DNA from: Mesorhizobium sp. NZP2077
GTDB lineage: Bacteria; Pseudomonadota; Alphaproteobacteria; Rhizobiales; Rhizobiaceae
NCBI RefSeq assembly: GCF_013170805.1
Contig: NZ_CP051293.1
Coordinates: 620,001-684,000 of the forward strand
Length of the DNA: 64,000 bases
Direction: 5' to 3'
The first letter of the stretch is position 1. Each line of letters starts with the position of its first letter. The position numbers were made by a program, and so were the translations under genes. Positions 15,570 through 23,953 of this stretch are shown here, piece after piece. The notes beneath the pieces are model-generated. The model did no database searches. It saw nothing but the letters and a program-made list of their open reading frames with translations, and was not told the origin of the DNA.

Positions 15570-17066
15570 TCATGACGGCACCATCAGCGGCGCCCGCCTC
15601 GTCAGCCAACCCGAGATTTTCTCCATCTGCGCGGCGAAGGACAAAAGCGTCTCTTCGTCGCCGGGGCGGCCGGCGGCCTGGATGCCGAGCGGCAGGCCGG
15701 CGTCGGTGACGTGGACGGGCAGCGCGATCGACGGCTGGCCGCTGACATTGTGGATCGCCGGCCAATGGGTGAAGAAAAGGCTCTTGTCCATCAGCTGGCC
15801 GAACAGTGGTTTCAGCTTGAGCAAGGGCGTCAGGTGAAGCTTATCGAGCAGGTTTTCGATCAGCTCATCGGCGCCTTTCGGATCCATGGCGCCGCAGGCG
15901 AGCGGCGGATGCGCGATAACAGGCATCAGCACGGCGTCATACTGCGCGGTTTCCTCTATCATCCGCCGCGAGGCCGCGTGCAGCCGCTGCAGGGCGGCGT
16001 AGATCTCGCCGGCAGAGAGCATTTCGCCCAACCGGCCAAGCACCCGCGTGGCGCGCTCGACGTCGCCGGTAACGGAACGGCCGACGCGCAACGCTTCCGC
16101 CCGCAGCGTGCCGGCAACGGCTGATGCAACCGTCCGGCAGAAGTCGGCCAGGAAATCGCGGCCGATAAAGGGCAGGTCGATGTCCTCGACCGTGTGGCCG
16201 CCCTCTCGCGCAAGCGCCACCGCCGTGTCGAGCGCTTTCATTGTCTCGGTCGAGATCGGCAGGCTAAGCGGCGACTTGCGGTACACGGCCAGGCTGAGTT
16301 TGCCGGGATCGCGCGCGGCAGCAGCGGCGAACGTGTCCGTCGGCGGCAATGCCGCATAGGGCGACAAGGGGTCGGGACCGTGGGTGAGGTCGAGCAGCAA
16401 AGCGCAATCGCGCACCGAACGGGTGACGGCGTGATCGACCACCATGCCGTACCAGCTTTCGCTGACCATCGGCGTCAGCGGGATGCGGCCGCGCGAGGTC
16501 TTGAGGCCGACCAGCCCGGTGCAGGCCGAAGGCACCCGGATCGAGCCGCCGCCATCGGAGGCATGCGCCACCGGCACGACGCCGGCGGCGACCAGGGCCG
16601 CCGCGCCGCCCGACGAGCCGCCGCTGGTGTGGCCGGTGTTCCACGGATTGCGGGTGATGCCGAAGGCTTTTGATTCGGTCATCAGCCGCAGACCGTGTTC
16701 CGGCGATGTCGAGGTGACGATCGGGATCAGTCCGGCGGCGAGGTAGCGCTCGGTCATCACCGAATTGACGTCGGGCACCGAGGCCGGAATGCGGCTGCCG
16801 CCATGCGACGGCACGCCCTTGATGGCGATGCCGAGATCCTTGATGGCAAAGGGCACACCGGCCAGCGGCAGCGAGCGGTCGATGGTTTTCGCCCGCGCCC
16901 GCGCGGCGTCATAGAGCGGCTCGGCCGTGGCATTGATTTCAGGCCGCGTGGCCTCGGCGCGGGCGATTGCCGCTTCGGTCAGTTCGACCGCGGACAACTC
17001 GCCCTTGCGCACAAGACCGGCGAGGCCGGTCGCGTCTTCTTCCCACAGGATCCGTTCGACCGACAT
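15570..17066 (-). CDS. amidase-signature family amidase
   Basis: A 498-residue amidase-signature enzyme that hydrolyses a carboxamide; the substrate is not predictable. The Ser-cisSer-Lys triad is visible: K76 in F-A-I-K-D-L-G, the cis-serine in G-G-S-S-G-G (S151/S152), and nucleophile S175 in D-G-G-G-S-I-R-V-P. The sequence resembles the group annotated as 6-aminohexanoate-cyclic-dimer hydrolase or aryl-acylamidase rather than GatA, since no gatB or gatC is nearby. An IS5-type element begins 27 bp upstream of the ATG and probably separates the gene from its original promoter. Confidence 0.88.
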   Translation of the reverse strand: MSVERILWEEDATGLAGLVRKGELSAVELTEAAIARAEATRPEINATAEPLYDAARARAKTIDRSLPLAGVPFAIKDLGIAIKGVPSHGGSRIPASVPDVNSVMTERYLAAGLIPIVTSTSPEHGLRLMTESKAFGITRNPWNTGHTSGGSSGGAAALVAAGVVPVAHASDGGGSIRVPSACTGLVGLKTSRGRIPLTPMVSESWYGMVVDHAVTRSVRDCALLLDLTHGPDPLSPYAALPPTDTFAAAAARDPGKLSLAVYRKSPLSLPISTETMKALDTAVALAREGGHTVEDIDLPFIGRDFLADFCRTVASAVAGTLRAEALRVGRSVTGDVERATRVLGRLGEMLSAGEIYAALQRLHAASRRMIEETAQYDAVLMPVIAHPPLACGAMDPKGADELIENLLDKLHLTPLLKLKPLFGQLMDKSLFFTHWPAIHNVSGQPSIALPVHVTDAGLPLGIQAAGRPGDEETLLSFAAQMEKISGWLTRRAPLMVPS

Positions 17067-17143
17067 CTGAGCTCTCCCACTCCCGCCAAGCTAGGGTCAG
17101 GACCTATTAATTTGTTGAATTGATTTCTGTTGGGTGATTCAAG

Positions 17144-17530
17144 GTGGCAGGAGGTGCCGCCTTGAGTGATTTGCTGATGTTGACCCCGGAGCAGATGCGC
17201 CGGATCGAGCCCTATTTTCCTTTGTCGCATGGTGTGCCGCGTGTAGATGACCGCCGGGTGCTGAGCGGCATCCTGTTCGTGATCCGCAATGGCCTTCGCT
17301 GGCGAGATGTCCCTTCTGACTACGGTCCGCACAAGACCATCTACAACCGCTTCATCCGCTGGAGTCGGCTGGGTGTGTTCAATCGCATCCTGGCGGAACT
17401 GGCCGCGCAGGGCGGCGAAACGGACAATCTGATGATCGATGCCACCCATCTCAAAGCGCATCGCACTGCCGCCAGCCTCCTTAAAAAGGGGCTCTATCCC
17501 GATGTATCGGACGCAGCCGAGGTGGACTGA
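17144..17530 (+). CDS. IS5-family transposase, N-terminal frame (orfA)
   Basis: 128 codons from a GTG. It contains the N-terminal DNA-binding part (M-L-T-P-E-Q-M-R-R-I-E-P-Y-F), the W-R-D-V-P segment and the first catalytic aspartate in M-I-D-A-T-H-L-K-A-H-R. The family sequence then continues in the -1 frame. After T-A-A-S-L-L-K-K-G the real continuation (C-I-G-R-S-R-G-G-L) is read from the other frame, starting at the TTAAAAAGGGG run near 17481-17491. This fits programmed -1 frameshifting, which is known in this IS group. Confidence 0.88.
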   Translation: MAGGAALSDLLMLTPEQMRRIEPYFPLSHGVPRVDDRRVLSGILFVIRNGLRWRDVPSDYGPHKTIYNRFIRWSRLGVFNRILAELAAQGGETDNLMIDATHLKAHRTAASLLKKGLYPDVSDAAEVD

Positions 17531-17544
17531 CCACCAAGCTGCAA

Positions 17545-17925
17545 GTGGTCTGTGACGGCAAGGGACGCCCGCGGCTGCTGCATCTGAGCGAAGGGCAGGC
17601 CAATGATCACAAGACTGCTGCGGCAGTGATCGAGGATTTGCCCGCCGCCAACGCCCTGCTGGCCGATCGGGCCTACAGTTCAGCGGCCTTCCGTCAGGCG
17701 CTCGTCGAGCGCGGTATCACGCCATGCATCCCGCCCCATGCCAAGCATCGTATTCAGCACAGCTACGATCCTGTCCTATACCGACAACGCCACAGGATCG
17801 AGAACATGTTCGCACGCCTCAAAGACTGGCGACGCATCCACACCAGGTACGACCGATGTGCTCACACTTTCCTGTCGGCGATCGCCTTCGCTGCAGCCTT
17901 CATCTTCTGGATCAATGAGTCCTGA
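17545..17925 (+). CDS. IS5-family transposase, C-terminal frame (orfB)
   Basis: Carries the rest of the DDE domain: the second aspartate in L-L-A-D-R-A-Y-S-S and the glutamate in R-I-E-N-M-F-A-R-L-K-D-W-R-R, followed by T-R-Y-D-R. The frame is open upstream to about 17491 and reads R-C-I-G-R-S-R-G-G-L-T-T-K-L before this point. It is therefore made as a fusion with orfA rather than from its own start. It ends just inside the right inverted repeat. Confidence 0.88.
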   Translation: MVCDGKGRPRLLHLSEGQANDHKTAAAVIEDLPAANALLADRAYSSAAFRQALVERGITPCIPPHAKHRIQHSYDPVLYRQRHRIENMFARLKDWRRIHTRYDRCAHTFLSAIAFAAAFIFWINES

Positions 17926-17970
17926 CCCTAGCCAGCGGCGATTCCCTTGGCAATCGAAGCCTGCACCCGG

Positions 17971-18007
17971 ACGCCGGAACTTTAGGTGCAAGGAATATTT
18001 CCGGCGT
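17971..18007. promoter_or_regulatory. inverted repeat upstream of the ECF sigma gene
   Basis: ACGCCGGAA (17971-17979) and TTCCGGCGT (17999-18007) are perfect 9-bp arms around 19 bp, ending 35 bp before the sigma factor ATG. It may be an operator or a structured leader. No promoter motif of the ECF class could be fixed with confidence here. Confidence 0.4.
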
Positions 18008-18041
18008 TGCAAATACAGCGTAATCGCCTAATTTGACCCGC

Positions 18042-18581
18042 ATGACGCCGCAGGACATCACCAAGCTGATCGTCCGGACTTCGATGAAGGATCGGGCTGC
18101 GTTCGATCTGCTGTACCGGCAGACGAGCGCGAAACTTTTCGGTGTGTGCCTTCGTGTATTGAATGACCGGGGAGATGCGGAAGAAGCGCTACAGGAAGTC
18201 TTCGTCAAGATATGGACGAAGGCAGACCGTTTTGCTGTCTCCGATCTGAGCCCGATCTCCTGGCTGGTGGCAATCGCCCGCAATCATGCGATCGATCGCA
18301 TCAGGGCGCGGCGCAAGCCTGCCGCCGATATCGATGCCGCGCTCGACGTGGCCGATCCGGCACCGGGACCTGAAGCGATGGTGGTTGCGGGCGACGAATC
18401 CGAGCGCATCCATCATTGTCTCGAAGAGCTGGAGAAGGACCGGGCGGCGGCCGTCCGGGGCGCTTATCTCAAGGGCGAAAGCTATGCCGAACTGGCGGAA
18501 CGCCACGGCGTGCCGCTGAACACGATGCGTACCTGGCTGCGCCGCAGCCTGATGAAACTCAGAGAATGTCTGGAAAGATGA
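18042..18581 (+). CDS. ECF RNA polymerase sigma factor
   Basis: A 179-residue extracytoplasmic-function sigma factor. Region 2 includes F-D-L-L-Y-R-Q-T, then G-D-A-E-E-A-L-Q-E-V-F-V-K-I-W and S-W-L-V-A-I-A-R-N-H-A-I-D-R-I-R. Region 4 includes A-Y-L-K-G-E-S-Y-A-E-L-A-E-R-H-G-V-P-L-N-T-M-R-T-W-L-R-R-S. The start is ATG 18042 with only a weak ribosome site. It overlaps the anti-sigma gene by ATGA. The layout and sequence match the SigK-like/ECF group paired with RskA-type anti-sigma factors. The likely target genes are the fasciclin and MsrB genes just downstream. Confidence 0.93.
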   Translation: MTPQDITKLIVRTSMKDRAAFDLLYRQTSAKLFGVCLRVLNDRGDAEEALQEVFVKIWTKADRFAVSDLSPISWLVAIARNHAIDRIRARRKPAADIDAALDVADPAPGPEAMVVAGDESERIHHCLEELEKDRAAAVRGAYLKGESYAELAERHGVPLNTMRTWLRRSLMKLRECLER

Positions 18582-19300
18582 CGCTCGCAGAGGACAATGG
18601 ACCGGAACGTGGGGGCGACGACATGTTCGCCGCCGAATACGTTCTTGGCGTTCTGCCGGTGGAAGAGCGGCAGATCGCGTCCAGGCGCATCGATTCCGAA
18701 ACCGATTTCGCACGGCTCGTCGATGGCTGGGAGGTTCACCTCTCGCCACTGGCCGCAGCATATCCGGAAATCGAGCCACCGGCTTCAGTGAAGCCGGCGA
18801 TCGATCGCCGGCTCTTTGCATCGACCGCGCCCACTTCAGCCGACGCACGCGCCGGCTTGTGGTCCAGCCTTGCCTTCTGGCGCGGCCTTGCCGCGGCGGC
18901 GGTTGCCGCGCTGGCGATCTACATTGCGATCCCTTACGTCAACCCGCCGGTCGCACAGCCGCAGGCACGCCTCGTCGCCTCGCTGGCTGCCGATGGCAGC
19001 GACGTCAAATATCTTGCCGTCTACGATGCCGCGCATCACGAGGTCGGCCTGTCGCATGTCTCCGGTGAGCGTGCCACCGGCAAGGACTTCGAACTTTGGA
19101 TGATCGAGGGCAAGAATCCGCCGGTGTCGATGGGTGTCATCCCGGTCGGGTCGACAGCCCATATCGTCGTCTCGCCGGCAGCCCAGCAGAAGCTTGCCCA
19201 GGGTGCGGTGCTGGCCGTCAGTCTTGAGCCCGCCGGTGGTTCACCAACCGGACAGCCGACCGGACCGGTGGTGGCCGCGGGCGACCTGAAGAGCATCTGA
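18578..19300 (+). CDS. anti-sigma factor of the RskA/anti-sigma-K type
   Basis: A 240-residue membrane anti-sigma factor. The N-terminal cytoplasmic part starts with M-F-A-A-E-Y-V-L-G-V-L-P near residues 14-25, a zinc-less anti-sigma pattern. One transmembrane helix lies near residues 102-121 (G-L-A-A-A-A-V-A-A-L-A-I-Y). The C-terminal part is the extracytoplasmic anti-sigma-K domain with F-E-L-W-M-I-E-G-K-N-P-P. I chose ATG 18578 because it overlaps the sigma stop as ATGA; an ATG four codons earlier is possible. It holds the ECF sigma factor inactive until an envelope signal releases it. Confidence 0.9.
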   Translation: MTLAEDNGPERGGDDMFAAEYVLGVLPVEERQIASRRIDSETDFARLVDGWEVHLSPLAAAYPEIEPPASVKPAIDRRLFASTAPTSADARAGLWSSLAFWRGLAAAAVAALAIYIAIPYVNPPVAQPQARLVASLAADGSDVKYLAVYDAAHHEVGLSHVSGERATGKDFELWMIEGKNPPVSMGVIPVGSTAHIVVSPAAQQKLAQGAVLAVSLEPAGGSPTGQPTGPVVAAGDLKSI

Positions 19301-19525
19301 CCTCGTCTCCTCGCTGCGAAGCCGTCGCCAGAATAATTTCAATCTATCTTATGTCACGCATGTCTAAATATGCATGTGAGCCGGCAAAACGTTGCGCGCA
19401 ATAAATCTCTTCGCCCGAGCGATAAAATTAAAAATCCAAAAATATTCTGAAACTCGCGTGGTTGCTTTGCGTATCTCCTCGCGTCCCCAAAACTGGGAAG
19501 AGAAAACCCGAGGAGTTTGAACATC

Positions 19526-20083
19526 ATGCGTAAATTCGCCACCCTTTTGATCGCCGGTACGATTGCCGTTTCCGCGCTCGCCACCGCTGCCTATGCCGAA
19601 AACCCGATGGTCGGCGGCGCCGCCATGTTTGCCAACAAGAACATCGTCGAGAATGCCGTCAATTCGAAGGACCACACGACGCTGGTCGCCGCCGTCAAGG
19701 CAGCCGGCCTTGTCGAGACCCTGCAGGGCGCCGGTCCGTTCACCGTCTTCGCGCCGACCAACGAGGCCTTCGCCGCACTGCCGGCCGGCACGGTCGACAC
19801 TCTGCTCAAGCCCGAAAACAAGGACAAGCTGACCAAGATCCTGGCCTGCCACGTCATCGGCGCCAAGGCGATGGGAGCGGACGTCGCCGCAATGGCCAAG
19901 GCCGACGGCGGCACGCACAAGGTCAAGACCGTTGGCGGTTGCGAACTGTCGCTGAAGGCCGAGGGCGGCAAGGTCACCGTCACTGACGAGAACGGCAACG
20001 TCGCCAATGTGACGATCGCCGATGTCGAGCAGTCCAACGGCGTCATCCACGTCGTCGACAAGGTTCTGCTCCCGAAGATGTGA
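19526..20083 (+). CDS. secreted fasciclin (FAS1) domain protein
   Basis: A 185-residue exported protein. A signal peptide ends near A-A-Y-A-E. One FAS1 domain fills the rest, with H1-like T-V-F-A-P-T-N-E-A-F-A-A-L-P and the H2-like end N-G-V-I-H-V-V-D-K-V-L-L-P. AGGAG lies 10 bp before ATG 19526. FAS1 domains act in adhesion. The neighbouring sigma/anti-sigma pair resembles the one that controls the FAS1 proteins MPT70/MPT83 in mycobacteria. A paralog lies at 29310-29870 and shares most motifs. A cysteine pair (A-C-H-V-I-G and G-G-C-E-L) is present here but not in the paralog. Confidence 0.92.
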   Translation: MRKFATLLIAGTIAVSALATAAYAENPMVGGAAMFANKNIVENAVNSKDHTTLVAAVKAAGLVETLQGAGPFTVFAPTNEAFAALPAGTVDTLLKPENKDKLTKILACHVIGAKAMGADVAAMAKADGGTHKVKTVGGCELSLKAEGGKVTVTDENGNVANVTIADVEQSNGVIHVVDKVLLPKM

Positions 20084-20309
20084 TCGGCCCGAAAATGTAA
20101 CAAAGGGCTTGCCGCGACGAACCTGCAGCAAGAGCCCTCCGTCGATTGCTTAGTCTCGCTCCCGTGACCCTGCAAACGACACGCGTGCTCCGCGCCGCCC
20201 ACGGTCAACCGTGGAACGGCGCGGAGTTTCGTTAGAGGGCAACCGTCACCGGCTTTTGATTTCTGCGTGGCGGTATAGTTTGGCAAAAGAGCAACCGGAG
20301 GAACTGGTC

Positions 20310-20813
20310 ATGAACCGTCGCGATCTTCTTTTGAGCGGTGCCGCCGCCATTGGCGTCGTTGGGGCCGCGGCAACCATGCTGCGCATGGGCAGCCCGCAGC
20401 CCGCACAGGCCGCCGAAAAATTCGAGGTCACCAAGACCGACGATGAATGGAAAGCCATCCTGTCGCCGGCCGCGTTCGACGTGCTGCGCAAGGAAGGCAC
20501 CGAATATCCAGGCACCAGCCCGCTGCTCAACGAACACCGCAAGGGTATTTTCGCCTGCGCCGGCTGCGACCTGCCGGTCTATCCCTCGGAGACGAAGTTC
20601 GATTCCGGCACCGGCTGGCCGAGCTTCTGGCAAGAGATCGCCAACGGCATCGGCAGGACCGAGGACAGGTCGCTCGGCATGACCCGCACCGAGGTGCATT
20701 GCCGCCGCTGCGGCGGCCATCTCGGCCATGTCTTCGACGATGGTCCGGCGCCAACCGGCTTGCGCCATTGCATCAACGGCGTTGCGCTGACCTTCAAGCC
20801 CGCCACGGCCTGA
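20310..20813 (+). CDS. msrB: Tat-exported peptide-methionine (R)-S-oxide reductase
   Basis: MsrB reduces methionine-R-sulfoxide in proteins. This 167-residue form begins MNRRDLLLSGAAAIG, a twin-arginine signal with cleavage near A-Q-A-A, so it works in the periplasm, unlike the usual cytoplasmic MsrB. The zinc cysteines C-A-G-C and C-R-R-C, the segment S-G-T-G-W-P-S-F-W, and the catalytic cysteine in R-H-C-I-N-G-V-A-L are all present. It follows the fasciclin gene by 226 bp on the same strand and is followed by a strong terminator. Periplasmic methionine repair fits an envelope oxidative-stress regulon of the upstream ECF sigma factor. Confidence 0.94.
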   Translation: MNRRDLLLSGAAAIGVVGAAATMLRMGSPQPAQAAEKFEVTKTDDEWKAILSPAAFDVLRKEGTEYPGTSPLLNEHRKGIFACAGCDLPVYPSETKFDSGTGWPSFWQEIANGIGRTEDRSLGMTRTEVHCRRCGGHLGHVFDDGPAPTGLRHCINGVALTFKPATA

Positions 20814-20828
20814 ACCAGCCAGAAATAC

Positions 20829-20862
20829 AAAAAACTCCGGGTCTTGCGGCCCGGAGTTTTTT
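20829..20862 (+). terminator. intrinsic terminator after msrB
   Basis: AAAAAACTCCGGG and CCCGGAGTTTTTT form a perfect 13-bp stem with loop TCTTGCGG, 15 bp after the msrB stop, ending in a run of six T. It is the clearest rho-independent terminator in the window and could also work for transcripts from the other strand. Confidence 0.9.
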
Positions 20863-20940
20863 GCGCGGTCAGAGCTTTTTCGGGCGTGGACTGGAGGAGC
20901 TTCCCGAAACCACTGCCACGTCTGGTACCTTTGCTTTGAC

Positions 20941-21008
20941 GCAATTCCCAAGGGAAAGCGCTACGCGCTTTTCCCGGGAAAACCGCTTCACACTTTTCCT
21001 GGAATTGC
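20941..21008. repeat. 68-bp palindromic intergenic repeat, copy 1
   Basis: A 68-bp element with outer arms GCAATTCC and GGAATTGC, inner palindrome AAGCGC...GCGCTT and TTCCCGGGAA. It ends 1 bp before the stop codon of the MFS gene on the minus strand. A second copy with 59 of 68 matching bases lies at 46294-46361, so it is a dispersed family. Confidence 0.75.
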
Positions 21009-21009
21009 T

Positions 21010-22605
21010 TTAGTGTCCACCACCTCCGCCGCCACCGGGCGCGGCCGGCTTGTTGATCAGCATGGTGAACAGGCCAAGCGTCGCGAATAGCACCGTCAGC
21101 ATGTAGAACACATCCATGAAGGAGAGCAGCGCCGCCTGCTGCTGGACCATGCCCGACAGCTTGGAGATCGCGGCACTGGTGGCATCGAGACCCGTGACCT
21201 GCTCGAAATTGAGCGTCATATTCTGCAGCTTGGTCTGCGCGGCAGCACTGCCCCACTGCACATGCTCGGCGAGCCTTGCATAGTGGAAGGCATTGCGGTC
21301 GATCAGCACGGTGTTGATGAGCGCAAGGCCGACGGCACCGCCGAGGTTGCGGGTGAGGTTGAACAGGCCGGACGCGTTCTTCAGCCGGTCGGGCGGCAAG
21401 GTGCCAAGCGCGATGTTGTTGATCGGCACCATGCACAGCATCATAGAACAGCCGCGCAGGATCTGCGGGATCAGCAGCTCATAGAAATCCCAGTCGGCGG
21501 TCAGATGCGTCATCCACCAGGTGCCGGTGGCGAAGCCGAAGAAGCCGATCATCATCATCAGCCGCAAATCCATCTTGCTCGACAGGATGCCGGAGATCGG
21601 CGCGGTGATGAACATGGCCAGGCCGCTGACGAACAGCGCCTCGCCGATCATCATCGAATCGTAGCCGCGGATGCGTCCGAGGAAGACCGGATAGAGATAG
21701 GTCAGCCCATAGAGGCCGATGCCGATGACGAAGGAAAACAGCGAGCCGAAGGCAAAGTTGATGTTGCTGAAGGCTCGGAGATCGACGATCGGCTCCTCGG
21801 CGGTGAAGACACGCCAGAAGAAGATCACCGCACCGACGGTCATGACGATGGCACAGATGAACACCCCCTGGTCCTGCAGCCAGTCATTGTTCGGGCCTTC
21901 CTCCAGCACATATTCCATACAACCGAGGAAGGCCGCCATGCCGGCGAGGCCCCACCAGTCGAACTTGTTGAACAGCTTGAGATTGGGCTTGTCGAAATCG
22001 ATCAGCGACCACGCGGCTGTCGCCACCAAAATGCCGGGCACGACGTTGACCAGGAACAGCCAGTGCCATGAAAAAGCGTGGCTGATATAGCCGCCGACGG
22101 TCGGGCCGATGGTCGGCGCCAGCGTCGCCACCAGGCCGATCATCGGCGAGACGATGGCGCGGCGCGAGGGTGGGAAGATGGTGAAGGCCGCGGCAAAGAC
22201 GCTCGGGATCATGCCGCCGCCGATGAAGCCTTGCACGGCGCGGTAGACGATCATCTGGTCGATGTTGGTGGCGGTCGCGGCCAGCGCGCTGGCCGCGGTG
22301 AAGCCAGCGGCGGCGATGGTGAACAGCACGCGCGTCGACAACATGCGGCTGAGGAAGCCCGACAGCGGGATCATCACCACCTCGGCGATCAGATAGGCCG
22401 TCTGCACCCACGGAATCTCGTCGGAGCTGGCGCTCAGGCCCGCCTGGATCTCGGATAGCGAAGCCGAGACGATCTGGATGTCCAGGATCGCCATGAACAT
22501 GCCGAACACCATCGCCAGGAAGGCGATGACGCGCCGCGTCGAGATGGTATCAGGAACCGCCGGCTGTGCCGGCGGCGCTCCTGCGGTGATTGTTGCGGTT
22601 GCCAT
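21010..22605 (-). CDS. EmrB-type MFS drug efflux transporter (DHA2, 14 TM)
   Basis: A 531-residue inner-membrane proton antiporter of the DHA2 family. It has the N-terminal motif D-I-Q-I-V-S-A-S-L, the T-A-Y-L-I-A-E-V segment, G-G-G-M-I-P-S in the antiporter motif C area, and about 14 hydrophobic helices. It ends with a run of eight glycines and histidine. It lies 73 bp downstream of the HlyD-type adaptor, with which it forms a tripartite pump together with an outer-membrane channel that is not encoded here. The pair is divergent from a TetR gene with two operators, so a toxic ligand probably induces it. Confidence 0.92.
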   Translation of the reverse strand: MATATITAGAPPAQPAVPDTISTRRVIAFLAMVFGMFMAILDIQIVSASLSEIQAGLSASSDEIPWVQTAYLIAEVVMIPLSGFLSRMLSTRVLFTIAAAGFTAASALAATATNIDQMIVYRAVQGFIGGGMIPSVFAAAFTIFPPSRRAIVSPMIGLVATLAPTIGPTVGGYISHAFSWHWLFLVNVVPGILVATAAWSLIDFDKPNLKLFNKFDWWGLAGMAAFLGCMEYVLEEGPNNDWLQDQGVFICAIVMTVGAVIFFWRVFTAEEPIVDLRAFSNINFAFGSLFSFVIGIGLYGLTYLYPVFLGRIRGYDSMMIGEALFVSGLAMFITAPISGILSSKMDLRLMMMIGFFGFATGTWWMTHLTADWDFYELLIPQILRGCSMMLCMVPINNIALGTLPPDRLKNASGLFNLTRNLGGAVGLALINTVLIDRNAFHYARLAEHVQWGSAAAQTKLQNMTLNFEQVTGLDATSAAISKLSGMVQQQAALLSFMDVFYMLTVLFATLGLFTMLINKPAAPGGGGGGGH

Positions 22606-22678
22606 TGCATGGGCCTCCTTGAGGCAGGCCGGGGGGCTCGGTGCTCAATCAGCCACCGAGCCGCCCTCCGAGAAGCGC

Positions 22679-23866
22679 TTAGTTGGTCGTCGCGGCCGGT
22701 GCGGTGCGGCTGTCAACGTTGACGATAACGCTGAGGCCGGCGCGCAGCTTGCCGGTCTTCAGGGCATCTGCCGGGACATCGATGCGGACCGGGACGCGCT
22801 GCACCACCTTGGTGAAGTTGCCGGTGGCATTTTCCGGCGGCAACAGCGAGAACACCGCTCCTGAAGCCGGCGCCAGCGACGAGACGGTTCCCTGGATGGG
22901 CTGGCCGTCGATGGCGTCGACCGAGATGTTGACCTTTTCGCCGGGCACCAGCCGGGCAAGCTGGGTCTCCTTGAAGTTGGCGACGATGTAGAGCTTGTCC
23001 ATCGGCACGACGACGGCGAGCTTCTGGCCGGGGCTGACGAGGTCGCCTTGCTCGACCGAGCGGTTGCCGACAACGCCGTCATAAGGCGCCTTGAGCACGG
23101 TGAAGGACAGGTCGCGGGCGGCCTTGTCGCGGCTGAGCTGCAAGGAGACGAGCGTGCTTGCCGATTCGGCGCGCTGTGCCTCGAACACGCCGATATTGGC
23201 CTGTGCGGCGGCGATCTGGGCATCGGCACCGACCAGAGCGGCATTGGCCTGGTCGAGCGCGGTCTGGGCGTCGTCGAGTTGCGCCTGCGTGCCGACATGC
23301 GTCTTGACCAGCTGCGCGGCTCGCTGCTGACCACGGGCGGCATTGTCGGCCGCGGCCTGGTCGGCGACCTTCTGCGCCTGGGCCTGCTGCAGGGAAGCCT
23401 GCGCCGCCTTGGTCTGCGCGTCGATGCGGTCGAGCGTCTTCGCCAGCGTGGCAATCTGCGCCTCGGCCTGTGCGACGGCGATCTTGTAGTCGCCATCGTC
23501 GATCGTCAGCAGCGGGTCGCCGGCCTTGACCAACTGGTTCTCGCTGACCTTGACCTGGTCGACATAGCCCGAAATCTTGGGCGAGACGAACGCCATGTCG
23601 GCCTGGACGTAGGCATCGTCGGTCGAGATCATGAAGCGGCCCGTGGTCCAGTAGTCGTAGCCGTACCAGGCGCCGCCGCTCAGCAGCGCAAGGCCGATGA
23701 TCGGCAGCAGGAAGGAACGCACCGAGCGCTTCTTCTTGGCCGGAGCTTCAGCCGCAGGCGGCGGTGCGACCGGCTGGACGGGAATTTCCGGAGCTTCGGT
23801 CGCCGGAGCGACCTTGGCATTGGGGAAAGGGCGGACTTCGGCAGTGGTGGGCGCGTTCGAGGACAT
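22679..23866 (-). CDS. EmrA/HlyD-type membrane fusion protein
   Basis: A 395-residue periplasmic adaptor. The N-terminal 45 residues are rich in proline and alanine. One transmembrane helix (F-L-L-P-I-I-G-L-A-L-L) near residues 51-66 is followed by a biotinyl-lipoyl-like half motif with T-D-D-A-Y-V-Q-A-D and a long alpha-helical hairpin of Q/A-rich repeats (about residues 130-245). A beta-barrel segment ends the fold. It joins the MFS pump to an outer-membrane channel. The upstream region has two GAACCG-type palindromes for TetR. Confidence 0.93.
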   Translation of the reverse strand: MSSNAPTTAEVRPFPNAKVAPATEAPEIPVQPVAPPPAAEAPAKKKRSVRSFLLPIIGLALLSGGAWYGYDYWTTGRFMISTDDAYVQADMAFVSPKISGYVDQVKVSENQLVKAGDPLLTIDDGDYKIAVAQAEAQIATLAKTLDRIDAQTKAAQASLQQAQAQKVADQAAADNAARGQQRAAQLVKTHVGTQAQLDDAQTALDQANAALVGADAQIAAAQANIGVFEAQRAESASTLVSLQLSRDKAARDLSFTVLKAPYDGVVGNRSVEQGDLVSPGQKLAVVVPMDKLYIVANFKETQLARLVPGEKVNISVDAIDGQPIQGTVSSLAPASGAVFSLLPPENATGNFTKVVQRVPVRIDVPADALKTGKLRAGLSVIVNVDSRTAPAATTN

Positions 23867-23891
23867 GACATCTCTCTAAAGTAATAATACT

Positions 23892-23905
23892 GAACCGTTC
23901 GGTTC
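23892..23905. promoter_or_regulatory. TetR-type operator 1 upstream of the emrAB-like genes
   Basis: GAACCG-TT-CGGTTC, a perfect palindrome 26 bp upstream of the adaptor start. It shares the GAACC/GGTTC half sites with operator 2. These are likely targets of the TetR protein encoded at 23994. Confidence 0.65.
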
Positions 23906-23953
23906 GATCCGGCCGTTGACATAGCGTGAAAAGAAGACCATATCAAGAGGCAA

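Larger units (their letters stand above)
17094..17928 (+). mobile_element. IS5-family (IS427-type) insertion sequence, 835 bp
   Basis: The ends are inverted repeats starting GGGTCAGGAC (17094-17103) and ending GTCCTGACCC (17919-17928), with further weaker match inside (CATTGAT-like). The flanking dinucleotide TA is present on both sides (17092-17093 and 17929-17930), giving a 2-bp target duplication inside a CTAG sequence. Two transposase frames fill the element. Both ends and all three catalytic residues are present, so it looks recent and may be active. It sits between the amidase start and the ECF sigma gene. Confidence 0.92.
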
